NCBI GenBank assembly: GCA_034231615.1
Contig: CM067298.1
Coordinates: forward strand, 62,092,387-62,156,386
Direction: 5' to 3'
DNA from: Meghimatium bilineatum
Lineage: Eukaryota; Mollusca; Gastropoda; Stylommatophora; Philomycidae
DNA: 64,000 bases
A model generated the notes under the pieces. It saw nothing but the letters and a program-made list of their open reading frames with translations. It had not been told where the DNA came from and ran no database searches. Below are positions 62,001 to 64,000 of the stretch, piece by piece. The position numbers and the translations under genes are program-made. Each line of letters starts with the position of its first letter. Position 1 is the stretch's first letter.

Positions 62001-63879
62001 GCAAGGAACCTCCAACATCTTCTGTTTCTTGCCTTGATAGTGCACTCTGTTAGACTGCATCCTGTCCATCTCATGATGTTTCCCTCCCACTTGTATCTCT
62101 GCCTACATCTTGCTTGTCACCCCTCTACCTTTATATAAGGTCTTGAACAAGGTATCATGTCTTTTAATATGTCCAAAATATTTTACTTGTTTGATTTTTA
62201 TATTTCCCACCTGTAGGTACTCAATCTCTGAATGTATTCATCAGTTTATTAATCTGAAAGTTAGACTAAACGAGGAGAATGTACGCTGAGAATGTCCCTT
62301 ACCTTGTTTTCCTCTTCTTCCTTTTTTATCTCTGAGGAATTCAGCACCTCCTGTAACAACTGATTAAATCTTGGACAGGAAGCTTCCTCAGCAAGTTTCT
62401 GTGACAAAAGTTCATTTCAAAAATTCATTTTTAAACCACGCCAATCACAAATGTACAAATCATATATCGATACTGTCTACTGTGACCTACCGCATAATTC
62501 CCCTGTTCTAAATATAGGATGATTACTCATACACACTCTAAATTTAATATGATCTCATGCGCTAAAAATATGACATCATTTGTGTGTGCTTATTAAAAAA
62601 GGCATCATTGTGAAAGAAATAGTCTGCAACATCTATTTTTTAACACCCTATAGCTGTATTAATATCTTATTCTACAATAAATGCAGCCTAATCCTAACCA
62701 TAATCTTAATATCTTATTCTCTAATCCTAAACCTAACAGCTTACTCTACAACTAATACAGCCTAATCCTGACCAGAAACCCTAATAAATACACCTGAAAA
62801 CACGCCTCAAAAACAACCTTAAATAAAGTCCACAAATCTAAATGCCTGCTAGAATTTGCATTTATAATTTAACACTATCAGCCATGCACACCACTCACCT
62901 ACTTAAAAGCTAATAAAATCAACGCACCAACTAGCACACCAATAGACACATGTCTGTATACTTTAGAAAACCCAGTTTACATTTCAACACCTCTGATCTA
63001 CTTTATAGGACTTTTCCCCAAAATTGACCTCACATTTAATTCAGCCGTCTTCAGAGTAGACAGGACCCATGTATCTTCTCATTCTTCATTGGAGATCTCT
63101 GATGTAGTATTTATTCCATCCACTTTGTGTTCTAGAGATCACTTGTTTGAATCCCTCTCATGATGTCTTGTTTACAAAGTGGATTTTTTTTCTGAGATCC
63201 CTGAGGATTATCACTTGAAGCTACAGAGTTATGTGCTATGAGTGGTACTCTCAACAGGTGGCTTTGTTGAAAGGATTAATTACATACAGAGCAACCAGAG
63301 AATACCAGTAACTAAATCAATCCTCTTAGGTAATTGCTAGTAAAAGATCTGGTATACATAAAGGTTAGTTTATTTACAGTTGAATATCAACAATACTGAA
63401 CTGCAGAAAACAATTAATAATTAAAAAATTTTGAAGTGCATCTTTAAAATATATTGTTTTTCAACCATTATTGAATTCTTAGACCCACCTAAATGTTCTG
63501 TAGAAAGGCCAGTACAATGTGAATGATACTACTTCTAATGCACATAAACATTGGCCTAGTCAAGCATTTAGTATTGAATGGTTCCAAATAATGGATTGAG
63601 CAAAAAAAGGATGCAAGTGTAGAAGATTTTGAGATGTGTTATAACGTGGCATATTAGTCAGTTATAACTGTTAGTCCCTAAAACATAGACTTACATCATG
63701 CTAGTCAAAGAGAGAGTACTAAGATGCTCTTACATTATCTGTCTTTACTGGGCTTGTCTGTACTGGAATAGGCTGCCAAGGGATTCCTTCATTCCATTTT
63801 TGATCACCATACGGGGGAAATAAACCTGCCAGGTTGCAGTAAGCAGACATGAGACACCTTTCAACTCCTGAAGACTGGA
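24600..63879 (-). CDS. Histidine acid phosphatase (lysosomal/prostatic type), partial gene, 8 exons
   Basis: Hydrolyses phosphate monoesters through a phosphohistidine. Family members act in lysosomes or are secreted. Joining 63879-63734, 62398-62303, 51636-51547, 45783-45660, 42466-42387, 36961-36790, 32502-32380 and 24715-24600 on the minus strand gives 947 nt, one frame, all GT-AG, intron phases consistent at every junction. Landmarks in order: SGVERCLMSAYCNLAGLFPP, WQPIPV, CPRF, HNLTW, MYSA|HDITVASL (catalytic His-Asp), LHQI, YKNET sequon, PGCGSPC, PNDWTAEC, a 23-residue membrane helix, and a tail ending NYTKI. Length and order match the ACP2/ACPP C-terminal three quarters. The N-terminal RHG exons lie beyond the right edge. 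The anchor suggests ACP2 or the membrane form of ACPP; I cannot choose between them. All seven introns are full of repeats. Confidence 0.93.
25040..26110 (-). mobile_element. LINE-D (RTE-like) reverse transcriptase 3' half, minus strand
   Basis: Read on the minus strand from about 26000: NLRQLQVSNKIKQIAITNLL, FADDCALTASSEKDMQASM (catalytic FADD near 25945-25934), NTKNTEVMFQPSPSE, then MFTYRGGTLFRISSSDANVN, LKVYYTIDFTTMPYACETWT, VLNHFHASCICNLLRIK, and after a frame change KVSLKSFNIDTTSCESV. RT domains 5-7, thumb and C-terminus are in order. It is inactive because of frame breaks. It lies in the last intron of the phosphatase gene, same strand. Confidence 0.88.
26945..27190 (-). repeat. SINE-B, minus strand
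   Basis: Forward CTTCTATTTCTTTTATAATTG to TTGTTATTCTTTGTTCCCTT is the reverse complement of the SINE-B layout, with a diverged GAA-type tail at 26948-26962. Confidence 0.6.
27285..27545 (+). repeat. tRNA-derived SINE, best copy
   Basis: A box TGTAGTGGTTAAGCC and B box GGATCAAATCC are about 35 bases apart, as in tRNA genes. The body continues with CAAAGTGGATTTTTTTCTG, CTACAGAGTTATGTGCTATG. CAATTCAAA is found on both flanks, a plausible target duplication. Related copies lie at 63095-63290 and 19915-20165. Confidence 0.85.
27785..27990 (+). mobile_element. Very decayed LINE-D-like fragment
   Basis: KHERRFNIFNLCCLCNVLS and ITNKQCI can be lined up with the ...RLNTFHLRCLRRIL...VTN block of LINE-D, but many residues differ. 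Weak call. Confidence 0.35.
28429..28456. repeat. Perfect 12-bp stem, 4-base loop
   Basis: ATTATGGGACAC, CCCC, GTGTCCCATAAT. A compact perfect hairpin in intron sequence. Not followed by a T run, so not a terminator-like element. Confidence 0.9.
28870..29170 (+). mobile_element. LINE-D 3' end with zinc-knuckle remnant
   Basis: HYKDLIKTSLKAFGISNDT matches the end of LINE-D ORFs (KDTLKVSLKAFNI..D). Further on, FLACASICGASIESF resembles the family's C-terminal C..C.R.CGA.IGL finger with decayed cysteines. Confidence 0.7.
29645..30232 (+). mobile_element. LINE-B 3' part, plus strand
   Basis: Same family as 3663-4393: TLCYQCQTWTMVAQDKRKLV, LSRILGISLRDRVRNENI, YIKRQQIKWFAHMSRLPSDS, GRPRGLPQ, ending CGAATAGATAGATTG. 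The first part (from about 29650) carries the YL..N..TDG-type block with stops. Confidence 0.88.
30400..30600 (-). mobile_element. LINE-B RT palm fragment, minus strand
   Basis: On the minus strand, GVRQGCVLSPILFNIYIDRI and IKETQNEIYNE match the RT motif-4 block seen at 57060-57150. Only about 200 bases remain. Confidence 0.65.
30894..31552. mobile_element. Penelope-like inverted repeats in LINE-T
   Basis: Left arm 30905-30995 (TTTTGCTAATCACTGGAAAT, then GACATTTCGACCAAATATCC) and right arm 31385-31480 are reverse complements. The right arm reads TTGATAAATGC, TTTTTGG, TTGAAACG on the plus strand. It ends with GCTGCAGTAAGTACATATGA, shared with 16100-16125. About 390 bases lie between the arms without coding sense. 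Removing it brings the two halves of LINE-T together. Confidence 0.6.
31755..31890 (-). repeat. SINE-C, minus strand
   Basis: On the minus strand: CTGGACTACATCCTGCTGG, AATCTAATAGGACCATG, then GATCCAGTGGGAATTTG. It lies inside LINE-T. Confidence 0.75.
32380..32502 (-). CDS. Acid phosphatase exon 7
   Basis: Acceptor GTTGTAATAG, donor GTAAGTACT. Encodes the rest of a Gly codon, then CGSPCTLEQFQELTKDYVPN, DWTAECVAKTMFSPSATLTP. The two cysteines of CGSPC and the one in TAEC match those forming disulphides in human PAP/ACP2 (GCSPSCPLERF...PQDWSTEC). The Ser/Thr-rich end is the lumenal stalk before the membrane helix. Confidence 0.95.
32658..33100 (-). repeat. SINE-B with adjoining tRNA-like head, minus strand
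   Basis: Forward TTCTTTTTCTTCTGC (tail) through GTTGCTATTCTTTGCTACCC is SINE-B reversed. Beyond it, up to 33095, the minus strand reads AGGTAGCACAATAGTTAGTA, a tRNA-like A-box region. Either two SINEs abut or this copy keeps a longer 5' head than the others. Confidence 0.55.
33510..35275. repeat. Unclassified interspersed repeat, family D, copy 1 (longest)
   Basis: Matched block by block by 43576-44870: CCATTCCATTACTATC, GTTGGGTAACAGTGACAGTC, CCCTTGGATACTGAACCC, CACTGCTTCAGTCAGAAATT, then the CATCAACATTG...GCCCTCCAAT block, CATTACTGTGTGTCAACA, GTCTCCACATCCACGGACA and CAGGGTGCACCA. A MITE at 34078-34388 interrupts this copy only. No transposase or RT domain in any frame. Orientation unknown. 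Confidence 0.75.
34078..34388. mobile_element. MITE inside repeat D copy 1
   Basis: CATGTTAAGCAAATGTGG at the left is mirrored by CCACATTTGCATAACATG at the right. The equivalent place in repeat D copy 2 (about 43975-43990) has no such block, so the insertion is seen by comparison. The duplication is unclear (AGAAAG/TGAAAG). Confidence 0.7.
35735..35875 (+). repeat. SINE-C, plus strand
   Basis: ATGCAAATAAAACAGCTACA, GAAGTACATCCTGCTGGAAT, GATCCAGTAGGAGTTTGAGA, then a decayed tail. Confidence 0.75.
36790..36961 (-). CDS. Acid phosphatase exon 6: catalytic HD motif
   Basis: The acceptor TATATTTTCAG directly precedes His-Asp, so the catalytic HD pair opens the exon: HDITVASLLSAMMVYNKIPP, then IYRSLVMVELHQINNVSEVK and IFYKNETSRDPYELFLP with one base of Gly before the GTAAGTTTT donor. 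Human counterpart: HDTTVSGLQMALDVYNG...YYRNETQ. In this family the Asp acts as proton donor. Sequons NVS and NET are present, the second conserved with human. Confidence 0.96.
38000..38800 (+). other. Possible TE relic with acidic frame and GAA-tailed end
   Basis: Around 38020-38100 one frame is acidic (VVDESEGD, DGDYSENDIEIDPD), reminiscent of the start of piggyBac-type transposases, but with stops and no catalytic part. At 38630-38790 the sequence is richer in CpG and ends GCTGAAGAAGAAGAAG, like SINE-B/C tails. Identity not established. Confidence 0.25.
39200..40745 (+). mobile_element. LINE-A reverse transcriptase, plus strand, degenerate
   Basis: Second long LINE-A copy: KILLKIIHEKIKNKIDTEVS, EEQYGFRKNKGTREAILSIR, FIDFSKAFQRIQHEKLIE, VRQGCILSPSLFIIYTENIF, and LRYTDDTVLLAENEHEIQRL, where YADD has become YTDD. 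Then YFILMYGTETWTINKQ-like text and a KTR.RQRYKWES block near 40600. Stops and shifts are numerous. It fills much of phosphatase intron 36962-42386, opposite in strand to the gene. Confidence 0.88.
41190..41570. repeat. Repeat D, copy 3 (partial)
   Basis: CATACCCTGGAGGCATCAGC, GATGAGGCACTTCACAGCC, GTGTTGGGCAACAGCAACAG match copies 1 and 2 in the same direction. It covers only the first quarter of the repeat. Confidence 0.75.
41575..41800 (+). mobile_element. LINE-A/T fragment, plus strand
   Basis: IEIKCYRMVLRISWKE and later YKRHNG with LILEG resemble the WFYRR.LRI.W and RHNGLE.LILEGKIEGKR blocks. Short and decayed. Confidence 0.55.
42387..42466 (-). CDS. Acid phosphatase exon 5
   Basis: Acceptor ATGTGTTACAG, donor GTGAGTGTA. 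Completes Gly, then PLLKEIIHNMNTSTFPGG, IKFYMYSA, ending immediately before the catalytic His-Asp. Human: GVLVNEILNHMKRAT...KLIMYSAHD. The NTS triplet is a possible N-glycosylation site. Confidence 0.95.
42650..43575 (+). mobile_element. LINE-E: RT end and RNase H, plus strand
   Basis: NHGIPQGSVLSPIIFLMFIN (RT motif 4), FRNTQSQTEEEPV (thumb, shared with 58380-58430 minus), then RNase H: WIQVYTDGSAMKVMKNRG, NYSAEVKTISIAAEI, and CIPSHCGLPVNEKADMLAKD. The DGSA, E, D and H..G.NE.AD residues of RNase HI are recognisable. Frames are broken many times. It begins about 180 bases from the phosphatase exon at 42466. Confidence 0.85.
43576..44870. repeat. Repeat D, copy 2
   Basis: A 1.3-kb match to 33700-35250 without the MITE. 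It joins LINE-E on its left with no obvious duplication. It contains GTTGGGCAATGGTGACAGTC, CACTGCTTCAGTCAGAAATT and CAGGGTGCACCACAAGGATG. No known protein domain. Confidence 0.8.
45005..45110 (+). mobile_element. Penelope-like single end
   Basis: TCTTGATAAAGACGTTTTAG, TCAAAATGTTGATTAG has the spacing of the hammerhead-like motif but GAAAC is changed to AAAAT. No matching inverted arm found. Confidence 0.35.
45386..45577. mobile_element. hAT MITE, 192 bp, 8-bp target duplication ACTACAAG
   Basis: CAGTGTTTCCCAACCC at the left, CGGAAAATACTG at the right; ACTACAAG on both sides (45378-45385, 45578-45585). Same internal text as 18294-18492 (ACCATGCCCCACCTAA, CTATGTAACATATACATATT). It lies 82 bases from the phosphatase exon donor at 45660. 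Confidence 0.93.
45660..45783 (-). CDS. Acid phosphatase exon 4
   Basis: Acceptor TGTAATTGACAG, donor GTAATTAAG. Encodes KAHNLTWNDWVTPSVWSKML, VLKALSFDIYFAYPEMVKLR, G and one base of the next Gly. Human: SVHNFTLPSWATEDTMTKLR...SLYGIHKQKEKSRLQGG. The HNLT/HNFT glycosylation site and the terminal RxGG are shared. Confidence 0.95.
46239..46349. repeat. 111-bp long-stem palindrome
   Basis: CCTTAACATCATCAGT at the left and ACTGATGATGTTAAGG at the right, with further pairing inward (GTGGAG with CTCCAC, GTGCTTTTTGT with GCAACAAAAGGCAC) to GACTT...AAGTC. It could be a short foldback element or a structured RNA. No flanking duplication is evident. Confidence 0.85.
46350..47660. other. No gene recognised in this intron stretch
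   Basis: AT-rich, with an ATATAT run near 46656-46677. I could not assign coding blocks or a repeat family. Confidence 0.4.
47665..47930 (-). mobile_element. Penelope-like single terminal repeat
   Basis: TTTTGTTAATTACTGGTAAC and, on the minus strand 47757-47725, TTGATAAAGACCTTTTGATC with AAAACATCG. It continues CACGTTCACATGGCAGAGCT, shared with 15880-15900. The second arm is missing. Confidence 0.5.
48555..49790 (+). mobile_element. LINE fragment (RT palm to C-terminus), plus strand, with MITE
   Basis: FNYANDINLLAGSESELQEL (catalytic box changed to YAND) leads to QKYGM, then a 290-bp MITE, then FSIDKSKIFVTSNIKPDLMK, LEEATTFTYLWSQICDDGNS, and near 49500-49560 FFGHVTRH. The far part is heavily mutated. 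Family not assigned. Confidence 0.75.
48658..48947. mobile_element. 290-bp MITE inside a LINE
   Basis: CATAGATGTCAACT at the left, AGTTGACACCTATG at the right: terminal inverted repeats of about 14 bases. Flanks GGCATG (48652-48657) and GGCAGG (48948-48953) look like a 6-base duplication with one change, and removal rejoins the LINE frame. A T-run followed by a G-run (about 48878-48899) lies within. Superfamily not assigned. Confidence 0.75.
50034..50059. repeat. Poly-A run, 26 bases
   Basis: An uninterrupted A tract with a further A-rich lead. No retroposon could be recognised just upstream. Confidence 0.95.
50100..50420 (+). repeat. SINE-C followed by a repeat D fragment
   Basis: SINE-C at 50100-50290 (GATGTGTTGGGCCATTGG, TACATCCAACTGGAAATCT, GAACACTGAAGAAGAAGAAG). 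From 50315 to 50420, GTGCAATAGTGGGGTTTCTC matches the start of repeat D (33545-33570). The LINE-T tail at 50421 follows immediately. Confidence 0.7.
50421..51405 (-). mobile_element. LINE-T reverse transcriptase, minus strand, best copy
   Basis: From 51400 down on the minus strand: NRYWQQTAAIRAGNQFG, GVRQGCMLSPDLFSLYSENI, LRYADDTVLIAKSEEDLQYL (intact YADD), KGLFLNFKKTK, a one-base break, VMVISKKQDNTPCKIKV, QFKYLGTMITADGRSSTEIR, WFYRRMLRIPWTARKINVEV, LSSFLGHFIRQAGLENI and GNRDRGRQREKILDSL, ending in the reversed TGATGATG tail at 50427-50434. RT motifs 4 to 7 and the thumb are present; the 5' part is missing. Only a few breaks, so fairly young. Confidence 0.93.
51547..51636 (-). CDS. Acid phosphatase exon 3
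   Basis: Acceptor TTTGTTTTCTAG, donor GTAAGAGAA. Exactly 30 codons: DFYAMVEANSGIKQESIADI, WQVIDTLVCE. Human: DFIATLGKLSGLHGQDLFGI...VYDPLYCE. The final CE is the conserved disulphide cysteine region. Phase 0 at both ends. Confidence 0.95.
51650..52580. other. Intron sequence, no clear gene
   Basis: A patch near 51915-51950 (AAACTTGTTACATGTGAAAT) resembles the KLVTAEMAC block of LINE-B on the plus strand, too short to call. The rest is unassigned. Confidence 0.35.
52590..52735 (+). repeat. SINE-C, plus strand
   Basis: GTCGGATGTGTTGGGCCATT, GACTACATCCTAATGGAAAT, AGCAGGAGTATGAGAATG. The tail has decayed to ACACTAAAC. Confidence 0.75.
52840..53170 (-). mobile_element. LINE 3' end with TTGATTGATTG tail, minus strand
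   Basis: On the minus strand GGQIKAWTDNIQEWTGQDFF, then SVS-like text and a TTGATTGATTGATTG tail (forward 52845-52862). The AWTDNI.EWTG block is common at the end of LINE ORFs. It is a different subfamily from the others here. Confidence 0.6.
53386..53635 (+). repeat. SINE-B, plus strand
   Basis: GTCTGAAAAAGAAGCAAAAT, ATAGCAACACTGATACTTTC, GCATCCTCTGCAGATG, then GCAGAAGAATAAG. A diverged copy. Confidence 0.7.
53690..54017 (+). mobile_element. LINE-T 3' end, plus strand
   Basis: MLRISWIARKTNMEVLKESN-like text, FGHVMRQVSLENIVKTGKIE, GNRDRG then stop, ending CCCCTGATGATGATTG. It faces the minus-strand LINE-G at 54018, the two 3' tails abutting. Confidence 0.8.
54018..54478 (-). mobile_element. 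LINE-G 3' end, minus strand
   Basis: MTCEMKCLRKAAGVTRLDRL, REQIKWFGHIMRMHHEKL, EARGRPWKRWIENVRNIL, ending in an AGACAATAGACAATAGACAA tail (forward 54017-54037). Related to but distinct from LINE-B. It abuts LINE-C at 54482. Confidence 0.8.
54482..56690 (-). mobile_element. LINE-C reverse transcriptase, longest copy, minus strand
   Basis: On the minus strand: FTLEEVKKTFKKLKNNKAAG, QDDITSEILKAAND, CDNWRGITLLSVPGKIL, EHSGFRPGRSCFDHIFTLRT, LNFVDFKK (then damaged where AFDS/ASID is expected), ITGVKQGCPMLPLLFNIAID, LEDLDFADDLALLSENHQDA (intact FADD), KFSYIGSKLTLDGDVMPEIT, NSCVIPVLSYGCESWKSSLS, TNTHWSEFKSNDKIREET, GHVLRADINRIHHQS and KRARGRPKETL, ending TTAATGAATGAAT. RT motifs 0 to 7 are in order with three or four frame breaks. 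The endonuclease is too decayed to recognise (56040-56690). Confidence 0.93.
56700..57930 (-). mobile_element. LINE-B reverse transcriptase, 5' and middle part, minus strand
   Basis: On the minus strand from 57930: ETSISW-like lead, EMAIKNSPNKKSPGTDGIPN, DVPEDWQKSVIVPLWKNKGN, CETYRGISLLSHTRKIYAK, LRQMSERAIEYNKELNAIFI, DQEKAFDRVNRDVLWETLE, FSPLLFNIYIDRIIKEAKSA, NELLFADDQSLIYENKEQLQ (intact FADD), EFKYLGSIFTEHGGLDREIE. It complements the 3' part seen at 3663-4393. It stops at about 56700 next to LINE-C, so its 3' end is lost. Confidence 0.92.
58060..59230 (-). mobile_element. LINE-E: endonuclease joined to RT thumb by deletion, minus strand
   Basis: From 59160 down: NTEL-like lead, YQKEVSICCIQETQLNEKMT, GYQCFRVDRNNRRNGGILTL, VKNN, LHILNFYCPNDILL: an apurinic-type endonuclease N-terminus (CIQET, GG). 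Then, after decayed text, at 58435-58130: NQTEEEPVYLCTTLDKRLTW, RSNIEKIEAKARNKLAIQRK, FGSGAWTSATNFHL, FTGAMKTSPINEMEI: the thumb/connection region. The whole RT palm is missing, so an internal deletion is implied near 58440-58700. Confidence 0.85.
59600..60600 (-). mobile_element. LINE-A, minus strand, with hAT MITE
   Basis: On the minus strand: SHVTKILLKIIHEKIKN, FASIDYSKVFNRIQHEKLTE, CLQEIGLDEKDIKL, DLDINIQKTKTMIV-like text, KEEQML, then the MITE and ITNDGKCETEVK-like text. Strongly decayed; the catalytic box is not readable. Confidence 0.75.
59792..59976. mobile_element. hAT MITE, 185 bp, 8-bp target duplication CTCTAAAG
   Basis: CAGGGGTCAGCAACCTTTTG at the left, AGGTTGCCGACCCCTG at the right: a 16-base terminal inverted repeat with one change. 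CTCTAAAG is exact on both sides (59784-59791, 59977-59984). A different subfamily from 18294 and 45386. Inserted in LINE-A. Confidence 0.95.
60777..61696. mobile_element. piggyBac-type non-autonomous element, 920 bp
   Basis: CCTTTAGGCCCCTACGG at the left and, reversed, CCTTTAGAGCCCTGGC at the right. Flanks are ATAA (60773-60776) and TTAA (61697-61700), the piggyBac target. CpG dinucleotides are far more frequent here than around it. Left of centre, CGCGTGGCATGG is followed by GTAAGTGA, looking like a start codon and splice donor left from an autonomous parent. No transposase frame remains. It lies in the 10.7-kb phosphatase intron. Confidence 0.8.
61795..62210 (-). mobile_element. SINE-C and LINE-A 3' end, minus strand
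   Basis: 61795-61925 on the minus strand carries TTCTCTGGATTACATCTTGC and GAGAGATCCAGCAGAAATTT (SINE-C). 61935-62210 carries KIFWTY-like, RRGVTSKM and AEIQVGGKHHEMDRMQSNRV, matching the LINE-A C-terminus (RYKWES...W..V). Both decayed. Confidence 0.7.
62303..62398 (-). CDS. Acid phosphatase exon 2 (in window order)
   Basis: Acceptor CTTTTGTCACAG, donor GTAAGGGAC. 32 codons: KLAEEASCPRFNQLLQEVLN, SSEIKKEEEENK. The CPRF block is the landmark (human NCPRFQEL). The Lys/Glu-rich end is more charged than in human. NSS is a possible sequon. Phase 0 at both ends. Confidence 0.95.
62640..62830. repeat. Degenerate CTAATCCTAACC-type repeat
   Basis: Irregular repeats of CTAATCCTAACC, CTAATCCTAAACC and TAATATCTTATTCT. 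It resembles telomere-like CCTAAC but without a regular hexamer. Probably a decayed low-complexity array. Confidence 0.5.
63095..63290 (+). repeat. tRNA-derived SINE
   Basis: TCTGATGTAGTATTTATTCC (A-box region), CACTTGTTTGAATCCCTC (B box), then CAAAGTGGATTTTTTTTCTG and CTACAGAGTTATGTGCTATG shared with 27285-27545. It is in the 1.3-kb intron between phosphatase exons 1 and 2. Confidence 0.75.
63734..63879 (-). CDS. Acid phosphatase exon 1 (in window order; upstream exons outside)
   Basis: Acceptor GATTTTAG ends at 63880. The exon supplies two bases of a split codon and 48 codons: QSSGVERCLMSAYCNLAGLF, PPYGDQKWNEGIPWQPIPVQ, TSPVKTDN, then donor GTAAGAGC. Human: RSTDVDRTLMSAMTNLAALF...LWQPIPVHTVP. 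The Arg of the VER/VDR triplet belongs to the phosphate-binding site in the family. The remaining 120 bases of the window hold intron only. Confidence 0.95.
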
Positions 63880-64000
63880 CTAAAATCTAAAAGAATTAAG
63901 CAGAATGGCATATATAACTATTGAAATCATTTGTTTCACTTCTACATTTAATAAGTTCATGCACAATTATCTTATTACTCAGATGTAGCAGGAAATCTAA

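Overview
This is a gene-poor, AT-rich stretch of an intron-rich metazoan nuclear genome, most likely an invertebrate. The evidence is large introns with GT-AG sites, tRNA-derived SINEs, many decayed non-LTR (LINE) reverse transcriptases, and hAT, Tc1 and piggyBac relics. I see no prokaryotic operon, CRISPR array, rRNA or intact tRNA gene. The species cannot be fixed from the sequence.

Two host loci are visible, both on the minus strand and assembled here from short exons. (1) A histidine acid phosphatase of the lysosomal/prostatic type (ACP2/ACPP-like) enters from the right edge and ends at 24600. Eight exons (63879 down to 24600) encode the C-terminal ~315 residues, including the catalytic His-Asp pair, the family's paired cysteines, a transmembrane helix and a short tail ending in a YxxPhi-type sorting motif. 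The N-terminal RHG exons lie outside the window. (2) Two exons of a FOXRED1-like FAD oxidoreductase (9097-8959 and 1011-740) lie downstream. Each has one in-frame stop at a position where the family has Arg or Gln, and the exon expected between them was not found. I treat it as a decaying copy, pending RNA evidence.

Most of the rest is transposable-element debris, often nested. I use informal family labels: LINE-A and LINE-T (related, TGATGATGA-type 3' tails), LINE-B (TAGATAGA tail), LINE-C (TGAATGAATG tail), LINE-D (RTE-like, zinc-knuckle 3' end), LINE-E (with endonuclease and RNase H), LINE-F and LINE-G. The clearest nest is 2098-8412: an old LINE-A was split by a 5.4-kb element with long inverted arms, flanked by a perfect 15-bp target duplication. 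That element was later hit by LINE-B, LINE-C and a second LINE-A, and the second LINE-A was hit by a LINE-T piece with its own 10-bp duplication.

A recurring motif, (T/C)TGAT(G/A)AAGG...GAAAC, marks several inverted-repeat pieces and resembles the hammerhead-ribozyme core of Penelope-like retroelements. Other items are: a 920-bp piggyBac-type non-autonomous element with unusually many CpGs; three hAT MITEs with exact 8-bp duplications; an unidentified MITE inside a LINE; a >1.2-kb interspersed repeat of unknown class in four copies; SINE families sharing one 3' domain with a GAA tail; a 386-bp almost perfect palindrome; and several minisatellites, one (49-bp unit) with outlying monomers. The phosphatase introns absorb most of this material and reach about 10.7 kb.
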